Below are positions 1 to 10,428 of a DNA stretch of 64,000 bases, piece by piece. Location of the stretch: NCBI RefSeq assembly GCF_964204645.1, contig NC_134029.1:21098450-21162449 (forward strand), given 5' to 3'. Source of the DNA: Tubulanus polymorphus. Its lineage: Eukaryota > Nemertea > Palaeonemertea > Tubulaniformes > Tubulanidae. A program made the position numbers and the translations under genes. The notes under the pieces were generated by a model, which saw only the letters and a program-made list of their open reading frames with translations, was not told the DNA's origin and did no database searches. Numbering within the stretch: the first letter of the stretch is position 1; each line of letters starts with the position of its first letter.

Positions 1-546
1 GGCGTCCAGGGACAGCGAAGAACTCTCAGCGCCAATTCTCGACAAGATACAAGTAAGTTTTCGTTCATGTTGGAGTCGGAACGCCTTTTATTCATTCCGA
101 CAACTCGAAAATATTTCGCGGACTGTAATGACGACGAAACTCAACAAACGAAGCAGAAATATTCCGACAGCCTTTTAGACTTATCGGATAAGTATTCGCG
201 AAGCGCGAGTAACTTATCGCAGTCGACGAAAAAATGCTCAGCTCAATCGGCCGAAGATGGTAAACCAGACGCCGACGATACGATTCTGCCGAAGGTTCGT
301 GAACAGAAAATTCGAGCGTTACGGAAGAAATCGTCGTTGTCGAAGAAACCGAAAACTCGATACATTCATCGGGAATCGTTGACTAATTATTGGGAATATT
401 CGTTGAATTTCTCGGTGGTCGGCAGCAATTTCGATTCTCTGAATTCGAACGCGATTGATTTGAACAACCGCGATGACGAGTTGCCTCCAAAAAGACACTC
501 GTATCCGAGTAGAGCTCAACAAAAACTGAGTACGTTACTCAAATAG
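1..546 (+). CDS. 3' part of an unrecognised gene, long C-terminal form
   Basis: The window opens inside an open frame (frame 1) that runs without a stop from base 1 to TAG at 544-546, at least 181 residues. It is rich in Ser, Lys, Asp and Asn, with basic patches such as LRKKSSLSKKPKTR, and shows no membrane segment or Cys/His motif. A good donor, GTAAGT, starts at base 53 inside this frame. An exon ending at 52 would leave phase 1 and join in frame to the exon at 1085. This stretch is therefore either the read-through terminal exon of one isoform or a retained intron. I do not recognise the protein. The composition suggests a disordered C-terminal tail. The start lies outside the window. Confidence 0.5.
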   Translation, partial: GVQGQRRTLSANSRQDTSKFSFMLESERLLFIPTTRKYFADCNDDETQQTKQKYSDSLLDLSDKYSRSASNLSQSTKKCSAQSAEDGKPDADDTILPKVREQKIRALRKKSSLSKKPKTRYIHRESLTNYWEYSLNFSVVGSNFDSLNSNAIDLNNRDDELPPKRHSYPSRAQQKLSTLLK

Positions 547-1084
547 CAGGACGAGGGAGAACTTGATCGCAATGAGTGGGAAATGAAGAGTTGATAGATT
601 AGAGTTAAAAGTCCCACAATCAAGAAGCTGCAGAAATATCAAAAAATTATCTTTCCTTTATAATGAATTCGGATTTTAAAATGAATTTCAACTTTTTGGC
701 TTCTTGATTTGTGTGACAGATCTTATGTGATCTGAGTGTACTGACGACTGATTGTAAGCCTTAGCCAATGAACGGTGATGTACAAATCACATGACTTAAG
801 TGTTCAGTTCAAAATATTCGTGGATCTTAGGTGTCCTGGGTGTAGCTAAGATCCGACAAACGAGTCTTGGCCGAAGCGGCGACTAGACCTCGCGATCTTA
901 GACCGAATCACAGACAATTGGATTGAATCTTAAGATTGGACCTGAGCTTGACTGAAGAATCTAATAGAGGCTATAAGATCACCTTCCTGTATAAGTGTAC
1001 ACACTAGTTAGCACATACACAATGCATGCATTTCACTCACACAAGTGCAATGAATTCTATATCCGTTCACTTTTTGTTTTTCAG
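547..1084 (+). other. Intron or 3' UTR of the left-edge gene
   Basis: This is intron if the 53 to 1084 splice is used and 3' UTR if the long form is made. It is AT-rich. It holds an 11-nt inverted repeat (618-628 and 699-709, arms AATCAAGAAGC and its complement) and repeated GATCTTA-type words around 718-935. No supported gene is seen. Confidence 0.4.
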
Positions 1085-1455
1085 CTTATAAAACGAAGAC
1101 CAGTGCACTCGCTATATCAAACACTCCTCCCGCACAGAGCAACAACAACAACAACATCAACCCTGTACCTCTGTATCCCTCCATTCATACCGTACAGACG
1201 AATAGTAGTAAATATCATAGTTCACACGCTTATAATCAACAGCATAATCTATCGGTCGTGTCGGCTCCGGCGCCGGTCGTTCAACGGCCCGAACTCGGAT
1301 CGGCGAATTTACTCGGTAGGGGCGGAGCGCCGCTGTTGGAAGTGGCTCCGATGGAAATTCGATCGACGAAGTCTCAACGGATTCGCGGCGCTTCGAATAC
1401 CGTGCGATTAAAACAACTGGAACTTCGTGAAAATCACGCGGCGGTGTTGAGCTGA
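1085..1455 (+). CDS. Alternative terminal exon of the left-edge gene
   Basis: A pyrimidine-rich acceptor (TTTTTCAG, ending at 1084) opens this exon. Entered with phase 1 from a donor after base 52, it reads to TGA at 1453-1455, about 123 residues. The tail is low-complexity (an Asn run, Ser/His/Tyr-rich stretches, many Pro and Ala) and ends with a basic segment containing STKSQRIRGASNTVRLKQLE. GC content rises inside the exon as in other exons here. Two other frames are also open over part of it, but only this one matches the upstream phase and ends normally. The product is not recognised. It would replace the C-terminus encoded at 53-546. Confidence 0.5.
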
Positions 1456-1840
1456 AAACGTGTGTGAAGAGAGAAGTATGATCTATATCTCTTGACAATC
1501 TGAAATATGAAAAACATTCCGGGCCACGGCTGCAGACAGTCAAATTGGAACATTGAACTATGAACGAGTGGGAATGCCGACAAAACATTAGCCTTTGCGA
1601 TCTTTGAAATTTCTCGGCGCCTTCGCAGTTATTGAAAGACAATTACATTCTCAATTTTCAACACTTTTCACTGCGAGCATCAAGGATAGCCTTTCGATCA
1701 TTTGGTCAAGTTGTGAAACTTTACCGAATAATGAAAAATGCTTATTTAAAAGAGGTGGGACCTGCAACCAGGCTAGAAAATCTATTGTTAATTAATGAAT
1801 AAAAACGGTTTATTGCTAACGGTGACACAAACAGGCATTT

Positions 1841-1966
1841 CCATAGTTGAGACTGAAGTCCAAAAGTGGTCTTGAATCTTAAGATTTAGTCTGTTATATT
1901 GGCTATAGAACTAAGTTGATCTTACACTTGTTTTAAGTCTAAGCCATGACTATGGAACCAGTCCAA
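1841..1966. mobile_element. MITE family 2 copy
   Basis: The ends are imperfect inverted repeats: CCATAGTTGAGACTGAAGTC at the left matches the complement of the right end (GACTTAAAACAAG... and CCATGACTATGG). The core words TTGGCTATAGAACTAAGTTG and GTCTTAAGT recur at 31693-31829 and 60172-60316. It is about 126 bp with no coding capacity, so it is a non-autonomous DNA-transposon-like element. Confidence 0.6.
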
Positions 1967-3023
1967 GATTACTAGCGTGGAGTTGGCATTCCTATTTGCT
2001 TTTAGATCTATGAATTGAGAGTAGTTAGTAGTAATATGAAGGTGCTGCCATCTTGTGTACGTAGATTCAAACATGTGAAATATGCTAAAAACATTTTCAA
2101 TCTCTCACTCGTGATTAGCGTGCGTTGTACTGAGTTGAACGGGTAAAGAGTTGTGGCTTTTAGATACCTAAACGTTTGTACGTGCATGAAGTGGTTCATA
2201 AATGAGTCGTTCGTGGTTCATTGAAAACGTTTTCCAACTTCCTCGTGTGCACCTAGTACAAATATTCGAAGCATTGAATGATCAACGCTGTTGTAGAAAT
2301 ACAGCACTTTTTGAGATAAGCGATTATACGCATTTGAAGTGGTTAAGATATAATTTAGCTCAACCGGATGTATGCTGTCATGTGCAAGGTTAAACAAGGA
2401 ACTACGTATACTGATAAATGTTCTATGTGCTTGAATCACCGTCCTGTAGTTTTTGGTGCATTGAATGGATGACCAGAATTTGTTGTCGTTAAGAGTAAAA
2501 AAAAAGCATTAATGCCAAATTTATCTTTTTAATAAATGAATACTCCGTCCTTTGTAGAAGAAGTCATTTGTTTTTCCGTCCTTTGTTGGGAATGTAAGTT
2601 TATATCCAGCAGTTGCATGAGATTTTACTAAGGATCTCTCTTTTGTAGAGCCATATCGAAGAACTGTTAAAGTTGTAAAATATTTTTTCGTAAAAATAGA
2701 TTAATCAAATGAATAGAAGTTGTTATGTTTTTATCGAGCTATTATACAGTGTTATATGTAATGTAAAAATAAATACCTGTGATATTTGTTGTGAATTATT
2801 TTCTGAATATGGTATATTACGTGATATATCTATATTTGTTAACTTACGAGTTCAAATAAATGAATGATTTATTTAACAGTATTTGTTGCCGTAAATATTT
2901 GCGTTATGGAATGCATAGGTAGAGGACGATTCACACAGTGAACTGAGGTGAATATTCTTTAAATGGTTGTTAAGATGGCTGGCTTAGCCAGAGATGGTCT
3001 ACAAGAGGAATACAGAAGAATCT

Positions 3024-3103
3024 GCTTAATTCAGATTATCTGGGACCGACGAAATTCATCTAGTTTATGAGAAATCCGGATTAAATATCATTTTCTTGTT
3101 TCC
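3024..3103 (-). mobile_element. Partial copy of the pogo/Tigger-like MITE
   Basis: About 80 bases, from GCTTAATTCAGATTATCTGG through TTTATGAGAAATCCGGATTA, match the reverse complement of the element at 48185-48358 with scattered substitutions. The outer inverted repeat is missing on both sides, so this is a decayed internal fragment. Confidence 0.55.
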
Positions 3104-3260
3104 AACTGAACTGAGTTCAACTGAATTGAAAGAGAGATTACAAAAAGAAAGACAATATTTATCAGAACTACTGTATGTATATTACAAATGTAAAACTTTT
3201 ATAAAATGTTATTTACAAACTGGAAGATACAGGGTTAATGTCATTTACCAACAACTAGGG

Positions 3261-3367
3261 TAGACTCCGCTAAAGTAGGAGCTTTTCTGATACATAGATC
3301 CAATATTGGCCCCGAAATAATTGAACGCTCGTGTGAAAAGGTAGGATCCGACTTTAGCAGAGTCTAA
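3261..3367. mobile_element. Short inverted-repeat (MITE-like) element
   Basis: TAGACTCCGCTAAAGTAGGA at the left is the imperfect complement of ATCCGACTTTAGCAGAGTCTA at the right, about 107 bp end to end. A related left end (GTAGACTCCGTTCAAGTC) occurs near 58729. It has no open frame. Confidence 0.55.
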
Positions 3368-3556
3368 TAGTCTACATCATTACTACTGACGGATTATAAA
3401 CTTCATTTTACGAGAAGAGGCAAAAGTATATGTATAACAAAGGACATGTATAAAATGATCTGTGCTCGGATCAGCGCCGCGCCAATTTCTATTCAGAAAA
3501 CTTAATCAAAAATTCCCTTCGTTCGAACATAGAAAAACTATCATTAAAATATTTCG

Positions 3557-3982
3557 TCACGGTTTCATTTTAACAAGCGGTATATTCTTCGTTCCGAGAC
3601 ATTTATCGCACACCCATTCTGCGTATACCTCTTGTCTCAACATCTGATACGCCGGTTCGGTGAGTCCTGTGCAAATACGATGAAACCAGAAATTACAACC
3701 GCTTTCGCATAAAATCGCCTGATCGTTATCGTGAACTTCTTTATGACAGATTCCGCACGGGTGGATCGGTGGCGCGTTCGGGTTCGATGGATTGAAGATC
3801 ATTGGTTGATTCGGCGGGTAGATTTTGCCAGTACCAGCACCACCAGGTGGCGGTAATGGAGCTTGCATCTGTTGAGATCGAGGTGGCGGATGGTTGTGCA
3901 TCATTCGTTTAAAAAATCCAACAAAAAGATAAGTTCGTGCCTCGTCTGGCCCTAACCTTCCTTTATAAAGACTGGAGAAGAG
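3557..3982 (-). CDS. pygo: Pygopus, C-terminal exon with PHD finger
   Basis: Pygopus is the nuclear Wnt/beta-catenin co-activator. Its PHD finger binds methylated histone H3K4 and a BCL9/Legless HD1 helix. The exon ends at TGA (3557-3559). It encodes a Pro-rich linker (PLPPPGGAG, NPSNPNAPPIH) and then a complete C4HC3 PHD: PCGICHKEV, ILCESGCNFWFHRICTG and WVCDKCLG supply the eight zinc ligands. The tail IPLVKMKP resembles the fly pygopus C-terminus as I recall it. An ATG-ATG pair at 3904 could start a 115-residue frame. However, the frame stays open for 26 more codons to a strong acceptor (TTTCTTTCTTTTTTAG in minus sense) at 3983, so 3982 is probably the exon edge. The N-terminal homology domain expected upstream was not found. 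Confidence 0.85.
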   Translation of the reverse strand, partial: LFSSLYKGRLGPDEARTYLFVGFFKRMMHNHPPPRSQQMQAPLPPPGGAGTGKIYPPNQPMIFNPSNPNAPPIHPCGICHKEVHDNDQAILCESGCNFWFHRICTGLTEPAYQMLRQEVYAEWVCDKCLGTKNIPLVKMKP

Positions 3983-4757
3983 CTAAAAAAGAAAGAAAAT
4001 TCTCATCGTCTTCATCACTATCATTTGCCTATGCTATGGACTGCAATATGAAATATACTTTCATTAAATGACTTACTTTTAGTTTCTGAAAAGCAGTAAT
4101 TATTCAGTATTTGTATTGTGTATATTATTATGGTATAACAAAGGTATAAATTTGGGCCTCAAATTTGTCAGAAAAAAATTCTCGACGACCTTGAGCTCGG
4201 TTACGACAACACTCGGAAATGAATTGAATTATCAAGGTCGTTGAGCCAAGCAGTGAGTTTTTTACATTTTATCACTTTTAGACGTGTTTATCGTCTTAAA
4301 AATTCTTGACACCATGTCACGATGTGTACAATATGTTTATACAGGATAGGACATTCAGAAAATTGACAAGGCGCGTTAAGATTCTCCCCAAACTGTTTCC
4401 AAATTCACCTCTGAAAATGATGCCGCCTGAGCCCTGAATACATAGCATAGTCTTGGTATATCCTAAAATATTGAAATTGCTCCAATCTCACTGGACTCAT
4501 TGGAATGAGGAAGGCTCGAAAAACAATAAACTTTTTGAATTTTTGAATTATCTTAAGTAGTTTTCAAGATATCACACTTTCTAGTAGATTACTCAAGACT
4601 GGTCATATGGCCGCTAACTAGGCCTACGTACTAGGACTTGGGGCTATGATCGTCACCTGACCTACAGAAATGCACAGAGGCTTACCGTATTTACTTTTGT
4701 TCCATTTGGTACATTTCATTCATATTGATTAGTACACAGTTGGCATTCAATTTCAGA
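3983..4757. promoter_or_regulatory. Head-to-head spacer between pygo and AASDHPPT
   Basis: Pygopus (or its upstream intron) runs leftward and AASDHPPT rightward from here. ACGACCTTGAG (4185-4195) and TCAAGGTCGTTGAGC (4232-4246) form an inverted pair. The second is identical to a 15-mer at 38698-38712 in another head-to-head spacer. The AASDHPPT start exon is preceded by an acceptor (ATTTCAG, 4750-4756), so a 5' UTR exon must lie somewhere upstream. A 9-nt candidate microexon on the minus strand near 4077-4085 has good splice sites but is unproven. Confidence 0.4.
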
Positions 4758-7700
4758 ATGAAGAAAATGGACTGCGTCCGTTGGGCGTTTCATTACGGGA
4801 GCTGGTTCCCTACTCAGTCTGAATGGATACGTGCGACTCAATGTGTTCAACCTGAAGAAAAGACACGTATTGCCCGATTTGTCTATAAGAGGGATGCAAA
4901 AGCTGCAATATGTGGCCGACTACTTTTGAGAAAATGTGTCCAGGAAATGCTTCAGATACCATTCGAAGATATTGAAATTAGCAGAACAGAGAAAGGGAAA
5001 CCTGTTTTAACAAATCAACTTCCCGAGAGTTTAGCGAACTTCAGTATGAACATTTCTCATCAGGGAGGATACGCCGTATTAGCTGCTGATAAGCATCGTC
5101 TTATCGGTACGGATGTGATGAAAGTTGAATGGGCCCGAGGTGAAAAGACTGTGCAAAGTTTCTTTCAAACAATGTCCCGCCAGTTCACAACGATGGAATG
5201 GTCATTTATTCGACAACCATCATCGGACTGGGAACAGCTCAGAAGATTTTATCGCCTATGGGTATGTGTTATTTCACCTGCATTCAATAAGGCTAAAATC
5301 GATACTTCCTTTCTCATTTCTGCTGAGATTAATTGATTAAACTATATATATTACTTTTCTTAAAATCATGATCACGCTTACCATGACAAACCTGGCAACT
5401 TTAGAAATGAACTGGAATACCAATTTTATTGCAGTTCACAAAGTGACCCTACTGATAAGGAAAAACAAGGTTTCATTTTTTAGCCTAATCAATTTCATAA
5501 TCAATTATAGACGAATACAAAATTGCAAAAAAAATACATGGTACCTCACAGAATTAGTACAACAATACAATCTCCTGATGGCAGCATAGGTTAGATAGTT
5601 TGGTATAATGACCAAAAAAAAGGAAATTTTAGTTATTGAGATTGGTTAAAGTTTGCGACATGAAATGAGGGGAACCACTCGATGTTGTTTCATTTTTAAT
5701 GCCATTAATACAATACCAACCAATTTTTTCATTACCAAAAGCGCACACTTTCAAAAATCAATTTTGGAATATGTTAGCCTAGATATTATGCAGAGGGTAT
5801 GACGCAATTACTTGAACATGTGTGAATGAATGTCAATGCTTAGTGCTTAGTGCAAATCGATAGATCAACATATCATGAAAATAGGACAAAATGTATTCTG
5901 AAAATAGGGCAAGATGTGTTTACGTTACTTTAAGTAAACAACTGCGAATAATCAGGGCTCATATTATCTGAGAATATGCTGCGGGATTATTTACCCTGGC
6001 CGTCATTCAAGGAAGTATAGTCTCCCTTCGATGTGCATGGAATTTATGCACAGGTTTTGTGTTAAATGCAAAGTATAGAAAATAGAAATTAGAAAACTGT
6101 CATCATTTCGTCGTGCAAAATTTGATTATAACATGATCAACAGCATTCTCGTATTTAGTTGTTGGTAGTTATTAATTTCAATGATTAAAACCCACATTGA
6201 CAATCAAACAGTTTATTCCGATGATCAGTCTACCACTCTTAGGTAATTTTGTAAAAAAAAAATGTGTAATTCCTCTTCTGAAAAGTAAATCGAAAGATAT
6301 CAGTTGTAACCTAATTCTGTCACTGCATTTTGTGGAAATTTACCAGAGATTTCAATAACCTTTGGCTAGATTTTCAAATGGGTCACACTTTTGATAACTT
6401 TATGGGCAAAAACCGGGTTTCAAAATTTAGCAAAAAACCCAAGATTTTTACCTGCCCCATGAATTAATATCATACACAATAAGTCGATGGCTAATAAAAG
6501 TTCTGAAATTTTCATTAATCAACCTTAAATTTTACCTGGTCAAGATATCATAGTAGATTCAATGAATAGTTCTAAGAATTCTGAATGTGTAAAAGAATCT
6601 CTCAAACAACCTCATTTCTATATACTTCAGCTATAATAGACACATCAATATTAGTATTTCTAAAACCTTCTAAAATACAATCTCAATTCATTGGCCGCCC
6701 AAGTGTGTCATATTCGGCTCCCAGCTTCAAAAAGACAATAAGTTAATGATATCTAAATAATTCTACTTTCAGTGTTTGAAGGAAAGTTATGTGAAAGCTT
6801 TAGGAGTTGGAATCGGCTTTGAGCTTCAAAAAATCAATTTTCTGATTCGGACGAGTGAATTGAATACCGAATTTGTAGTACGTGATACTCAAGTTATGGT
6901 CAATGGGATCCTCGAAACTGACTGGATTTTTGAAGAAACGATGCTTGATGATTGCCACTGCGTTGCTGTAGCCATCAGAACCAGGAATAAAGAACAGGTA
7001 GGCCTAATCGTCCAAGGACAGGTTTAATAATTGATTTTGAGTTGATTATTCTGCTGCTCGTGTGGAAACCACAGGTATTATTGTGAACTCGAAATAGGGA
7101 TCGTCTCAATTATTTGATTGGTAGATTTGACTTGACTTGATTTGAATGGTCGGTTGAATATTGATGTAATGTTTGTGTGAATCGAATTCCATAATAAATT
7201 TTTTCAGTTCATTTTATAGTCTATAAATATGATGTTTCCATATTAAACGTTATATATTCAAAGTTGATATTTGGATGACCTTGGTAATTCGGGTCACCTT
7301 GGTTACAAATGATATCACTTGAAAGAACAGCGCAGGCAGTGACATCGCGCTGAGCGTCCAAACTTAGATAGTCCAAAAATCTATCGAAACTTTAACATAT
7401 CCGCATTAAATTGATACTAAAACATACACACGACCGGTATCTTTCATTTGGTACCAAAAACTTGTTAATTCAAAGCACACAAACCGCGCCAAACCGTGAC
7501 AAAGTTTCGCCATTAACCTTGTACGGTATAGATAATATCAGCATTGAAAAATATGCTTATATAAGTGAAGATCAAAGGTTGAATGTGTCATTTCTGAATA
7601 AAATTTTTTCAATGTAAATATACGAAATAGTGAATTAACCCATAAAAAAGATCACAGTTCGAGTATTAGTATTGGCACTACTATCACTTTAATATCAGAA

Positions 7701-8685
7701 TTTGAAAAAAAAGTGTTTTTATCTTTTCGGTTGGTTTTCTTTCATTCATATCATATCATTCATATAAGAAAATTCCAAAAAATGTTTACAAGAAATAATT
7801 TTCAGATAGTTCTGCTTTGCTCTGCAAGGATTTTTATCAAAACAGTCCTAAAAACAATATGTAAACTGAATCCATATCATACTTTTATAAGTCGAATAGC
7901 CTGCTTCCTGATTGCCTGTTGTCTTCTGATATAGTTTGAGATAAATCAATGTGTTCAGCTCTTTACAGCAAATCAGATTGTGTGGCATTTACTGTGTATA
8001 TGGCAATACCGGTATACCACAGAATTATATGAACTATAAATGTGAGGTTATCAACAATACATGTTAATCTATCATCCCTTCTATAACTTTTTTTTTCTCA
8101 TTCACCTATGTTCTCAGGAGAGAATATATTTTGTAAACTTTGATTTTTTAGTCCCATGAAATATGTAATCTTCAATTTTGGTGCCTGATACCTGTGGCAT
8201 TTGAACCATAGCGACTGCAGCGGCGAAAGCCTTGGCAATGATTTACTGAATGACGTTTTTTTTTCTTTCTATAGGGCCTATTATGTTTTTTTATGAAATT
8301 GAAGTTAATTCACGGTTGCAATACTTAATAGAACCTTTCAAAAATCAGCAATTGGCAGCGGCAATCAAAAATTGCTTCCAACATGCCTGAATACAGCATA
8401 ATCACGAGATTAACCAATCAAAGTTCAATGTTCAGCATTTACTACATTATATATACCATTGTAATGTAGATGGTCCTTATTCTCAAACCATGCTTGTCTT
8501 GGCCAATCATAATATTCTCTCAATTTCAGACTGATAATTTGGAAATAGACAAAACATCCAAATTCAAGCATTTGACGTTGCACGATCTAGTGTGGACTGT
8601 GGAACCTATATTCGAACCAGATTTAGAAAATTGGAAACTTTTCGACAGCAAAAATGAAAATCAATTTGTACAGCACAACAGCTGA
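4758..8685 (+). CDS. AASDHPPT: 4'-phosphopantetheinyl transferase (AASDHPPT), three exons
   Basis: It transfers the phosphopantetheine arm of CoA to acyl-carrier domains, such as fatty acid synthase and mitochondrial ACP, in the cytosol. Coding exons are 4758-5261, 6773-6997 and 8530-8685, all phase 0, giving 294 residues (the human enzyme is about 309). Family blocks are in order: VRWAF, QPEEKTRIARFVYKRDAKAA, GKPVL, NISHQGGYAVLAA, the Mg-binding GTDVMK (Asp119) and the CLKESYVKALGVG block (Glu172, Lys176), which is split after the Trp codon by intron 1. The ATG follows an acceptor directly. A second ATG three codons later matches the usual start of the VRWAF block equally well. AATAAA at about 8770 suits a short 3' UTR. 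Introns of 1.5 kb each contain only chance frames and a repeat at 8186-8390. Confidence 0.93.
8186..8390. mobile_element. MITE family 3 copy in AASDHPPT intron 2
   Basis: Segments GCGACTGCAGCGGCGAAAGC, GGCAATGATTTACTGAATGA and GCAATCAAAAATTGCTTCCA recur, diverged, in the same order at 52027-52206. The right end GCTTCCAACATGCC corresponds to the terminal inverted repeat seen better in the other copy. A run of T lies in the middle of both copies. Confidence 0.55.
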
Positions 8686-10428
8686 CAAATAAGGCTCTGG
8701 TAGTGAGATGTTGTTTTTTTTACATATATGTGTATATATATTGTATGCGGCAAGTAATTGCCTACTGAAAATAAATAATCATTATATATTCAACAAAAAC
8801 TCTTCAGCTTTTTTCTGTCTGGCTGACTTGGGTATTTTCCTATAGAACAGTGCGCAACAGTAGGCCTACCTTGAGGGAGGAGAATTAGTTCACCCGTTGC
8901 TGTGGAAAGAATGTGGTTCAATATACTTACATATATATTTGTATGATAGACTAGCATGTGAAATAGTCTAACCTAAAATTTACCTGATATATTTGTTTTT
9001 TAGTTTAATTAGATACTTGTCTGGAATACAAATTACATGAAATTAGAATTTCCCAGGGTACAAAAATACCTGCTAAGAATTGAAGTTCCTTGTTCATGTT
9101 TGCAGCAGATTTAATGGCTTAATCATCATTGTGTTGCACCAGGATGAAGGCCAAGCACGCCTTCAATTCTTGGAGCTTCTTAATAAATCTGGATGTTTTA
9201 CGGTACTAGAGTTTTGATTTCCTATTTTAAATGAATGATGTAACTAAATGGAATTTATCAAACAGCCAATTGGTAATCTGAATTGGTGGAAAACTGTGGC
9301 AACCAGCCCTTGAAAAAATAACAGAACTTCTCCCTAATTCCTCTAAGATAAAATTGGAATAGTATTAAACTTTGTGTTTATTGATTGAAAGACTAATTTT
9401 TTCAAATGGAACGCACCTGCGGAAAATATTCAACAGTAAAAAATACTCGATTCCGCCGGTATTTCATTATTATCTCAGGATGCCTGAAATGATTCTCCCT
9501 GTTTTTCAAATTTTCCACTTGTCTTTAAAAATATTTCAAGAAGTTCGCGCATTGATTTTAGAAGTAAACAACTTTATTTTGACCCGTTCTGCGAATTTAT
9601 CAGAATTTATCTGTTTGATGATAAGCTGAAGTTAATTCTAGTTCAGTCCACCGAACTAATCTGGTCATTTTCTTTGATAACTTCGACAGATCACACACGT
9701 GTTATTGAATATATTGCGCTTGAATATTCGCAGGGGTTAGACTACTAGGCTTACAGAGAGAAAGGTGAGGCTTTTCATTGCTCGATTAGCTCAGTGTGTT
9801 ATTAATTTTCTAGTACTGGGTGCAAGTAAAACTCGTTGATTTGAATTTCAAATTTAAGAAATTATATGAAATCTCGATGCCTTAAAATAATTTTAAACTT
9901 CAGACACTTATTTTAGAGGTAGAATAACGATTTTGATATATTGCGTCGTTGTGAATGGGTTAATGAGATAGCGACATTCTTTACGAGAAGGATGCGATCT
10001 GGGTTATGACGTCACTCGTTTGTTCAACCTCTTTCTGACGTTGGTCCAGATCCGCATAAAACGATGAATACATCTCAACCGAAACGTTACTCAAACTTTA
10101 TTCGATTTTTCGGCAAACAAGAACGCATTCAAACTATTCAGGAACGAAAAACAAATTGAGACGGAATAAATAGTTTCTAATAACGTAATTCGAATGAGTA
10201 ATTCGATAGAATTTGCCGAATTCTACGAAGCGCGTTTCGTATGGCATGTTTGCTTGCTCATGAATAAGTAAATACGTTGCGGTGCCCACGTGGTCCTTCC
10301 CCGCGGTAGCGCCAGTAATTTTCCATAGAACGGCCGTCATCGAGTCATTAGTTCACAGTTAGCGCTTATGAAAAGACGTGATATAAATTATTTCCTCTCC
10401 AAAAGTCGTCGAAAATCCTTTACGAAAA
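8686..10428. other. AASDHPPT 3' end, spacer and 5' region of the SLC6 gene
   Basis: A polyadenylation signal lies near 8770. The rest is AT-rich with no exon-like frame. GC rises from about 9950 toward the SLC6 start codon, as expected for a promoter and 5' UTR. A perfect CRE palindrome sits at 10007-10014. The transcription start cannot be fixed from sequence alone. Confidence 0.4.
10007..10014. promoter_or_regulatory. Full CRE palindrome TGACGTCA upstream of the SLC6 gene
   Basis: The exact 8-nt CREB/ATF consensus TGACGTCA lies about 415 bases before the SLC6 start codon. Such sites are typical of proximal promoters, but whether this one is used is inference. Another copy inside the SLC6 intron (near 18030) shows that the word also occurs by chance or in enhancers. 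Confidence 0.35.

Larger units (their letters stand above)
1456..3556. other. Intergenic region with MITE fragments
   Basis: This stretch separates the left-edge gene (+) from pygopus (-). AATAAA-type signals occur at several places, for example near 2535, 2769 and 2856. The small open frames inside have no exon-like composition. Three inverted-repeat element copies (near 1841, 3024 and 3261) are listed separately. Confidence 0.5.

Noticed and set aside
1157-1642. 161-codon minus-strand ORF
   Set aside because: It is antisense to the alternative terminal exon at 1085-1455, with no splice or family support.
7411-7934. Two ORFs in AASDHPPT intron 2
   Set aside because: They are AT-rich chance frames without splice sites or family resemblance, and the AASDHPPT exons join across them in phase.
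10134-10340. 68-codon minus-strand ORF upstream of SLC6
   Set aside because: It lies in the GC-raised 5' region of the plus-strand gene and shows no family resemblance or splice support.
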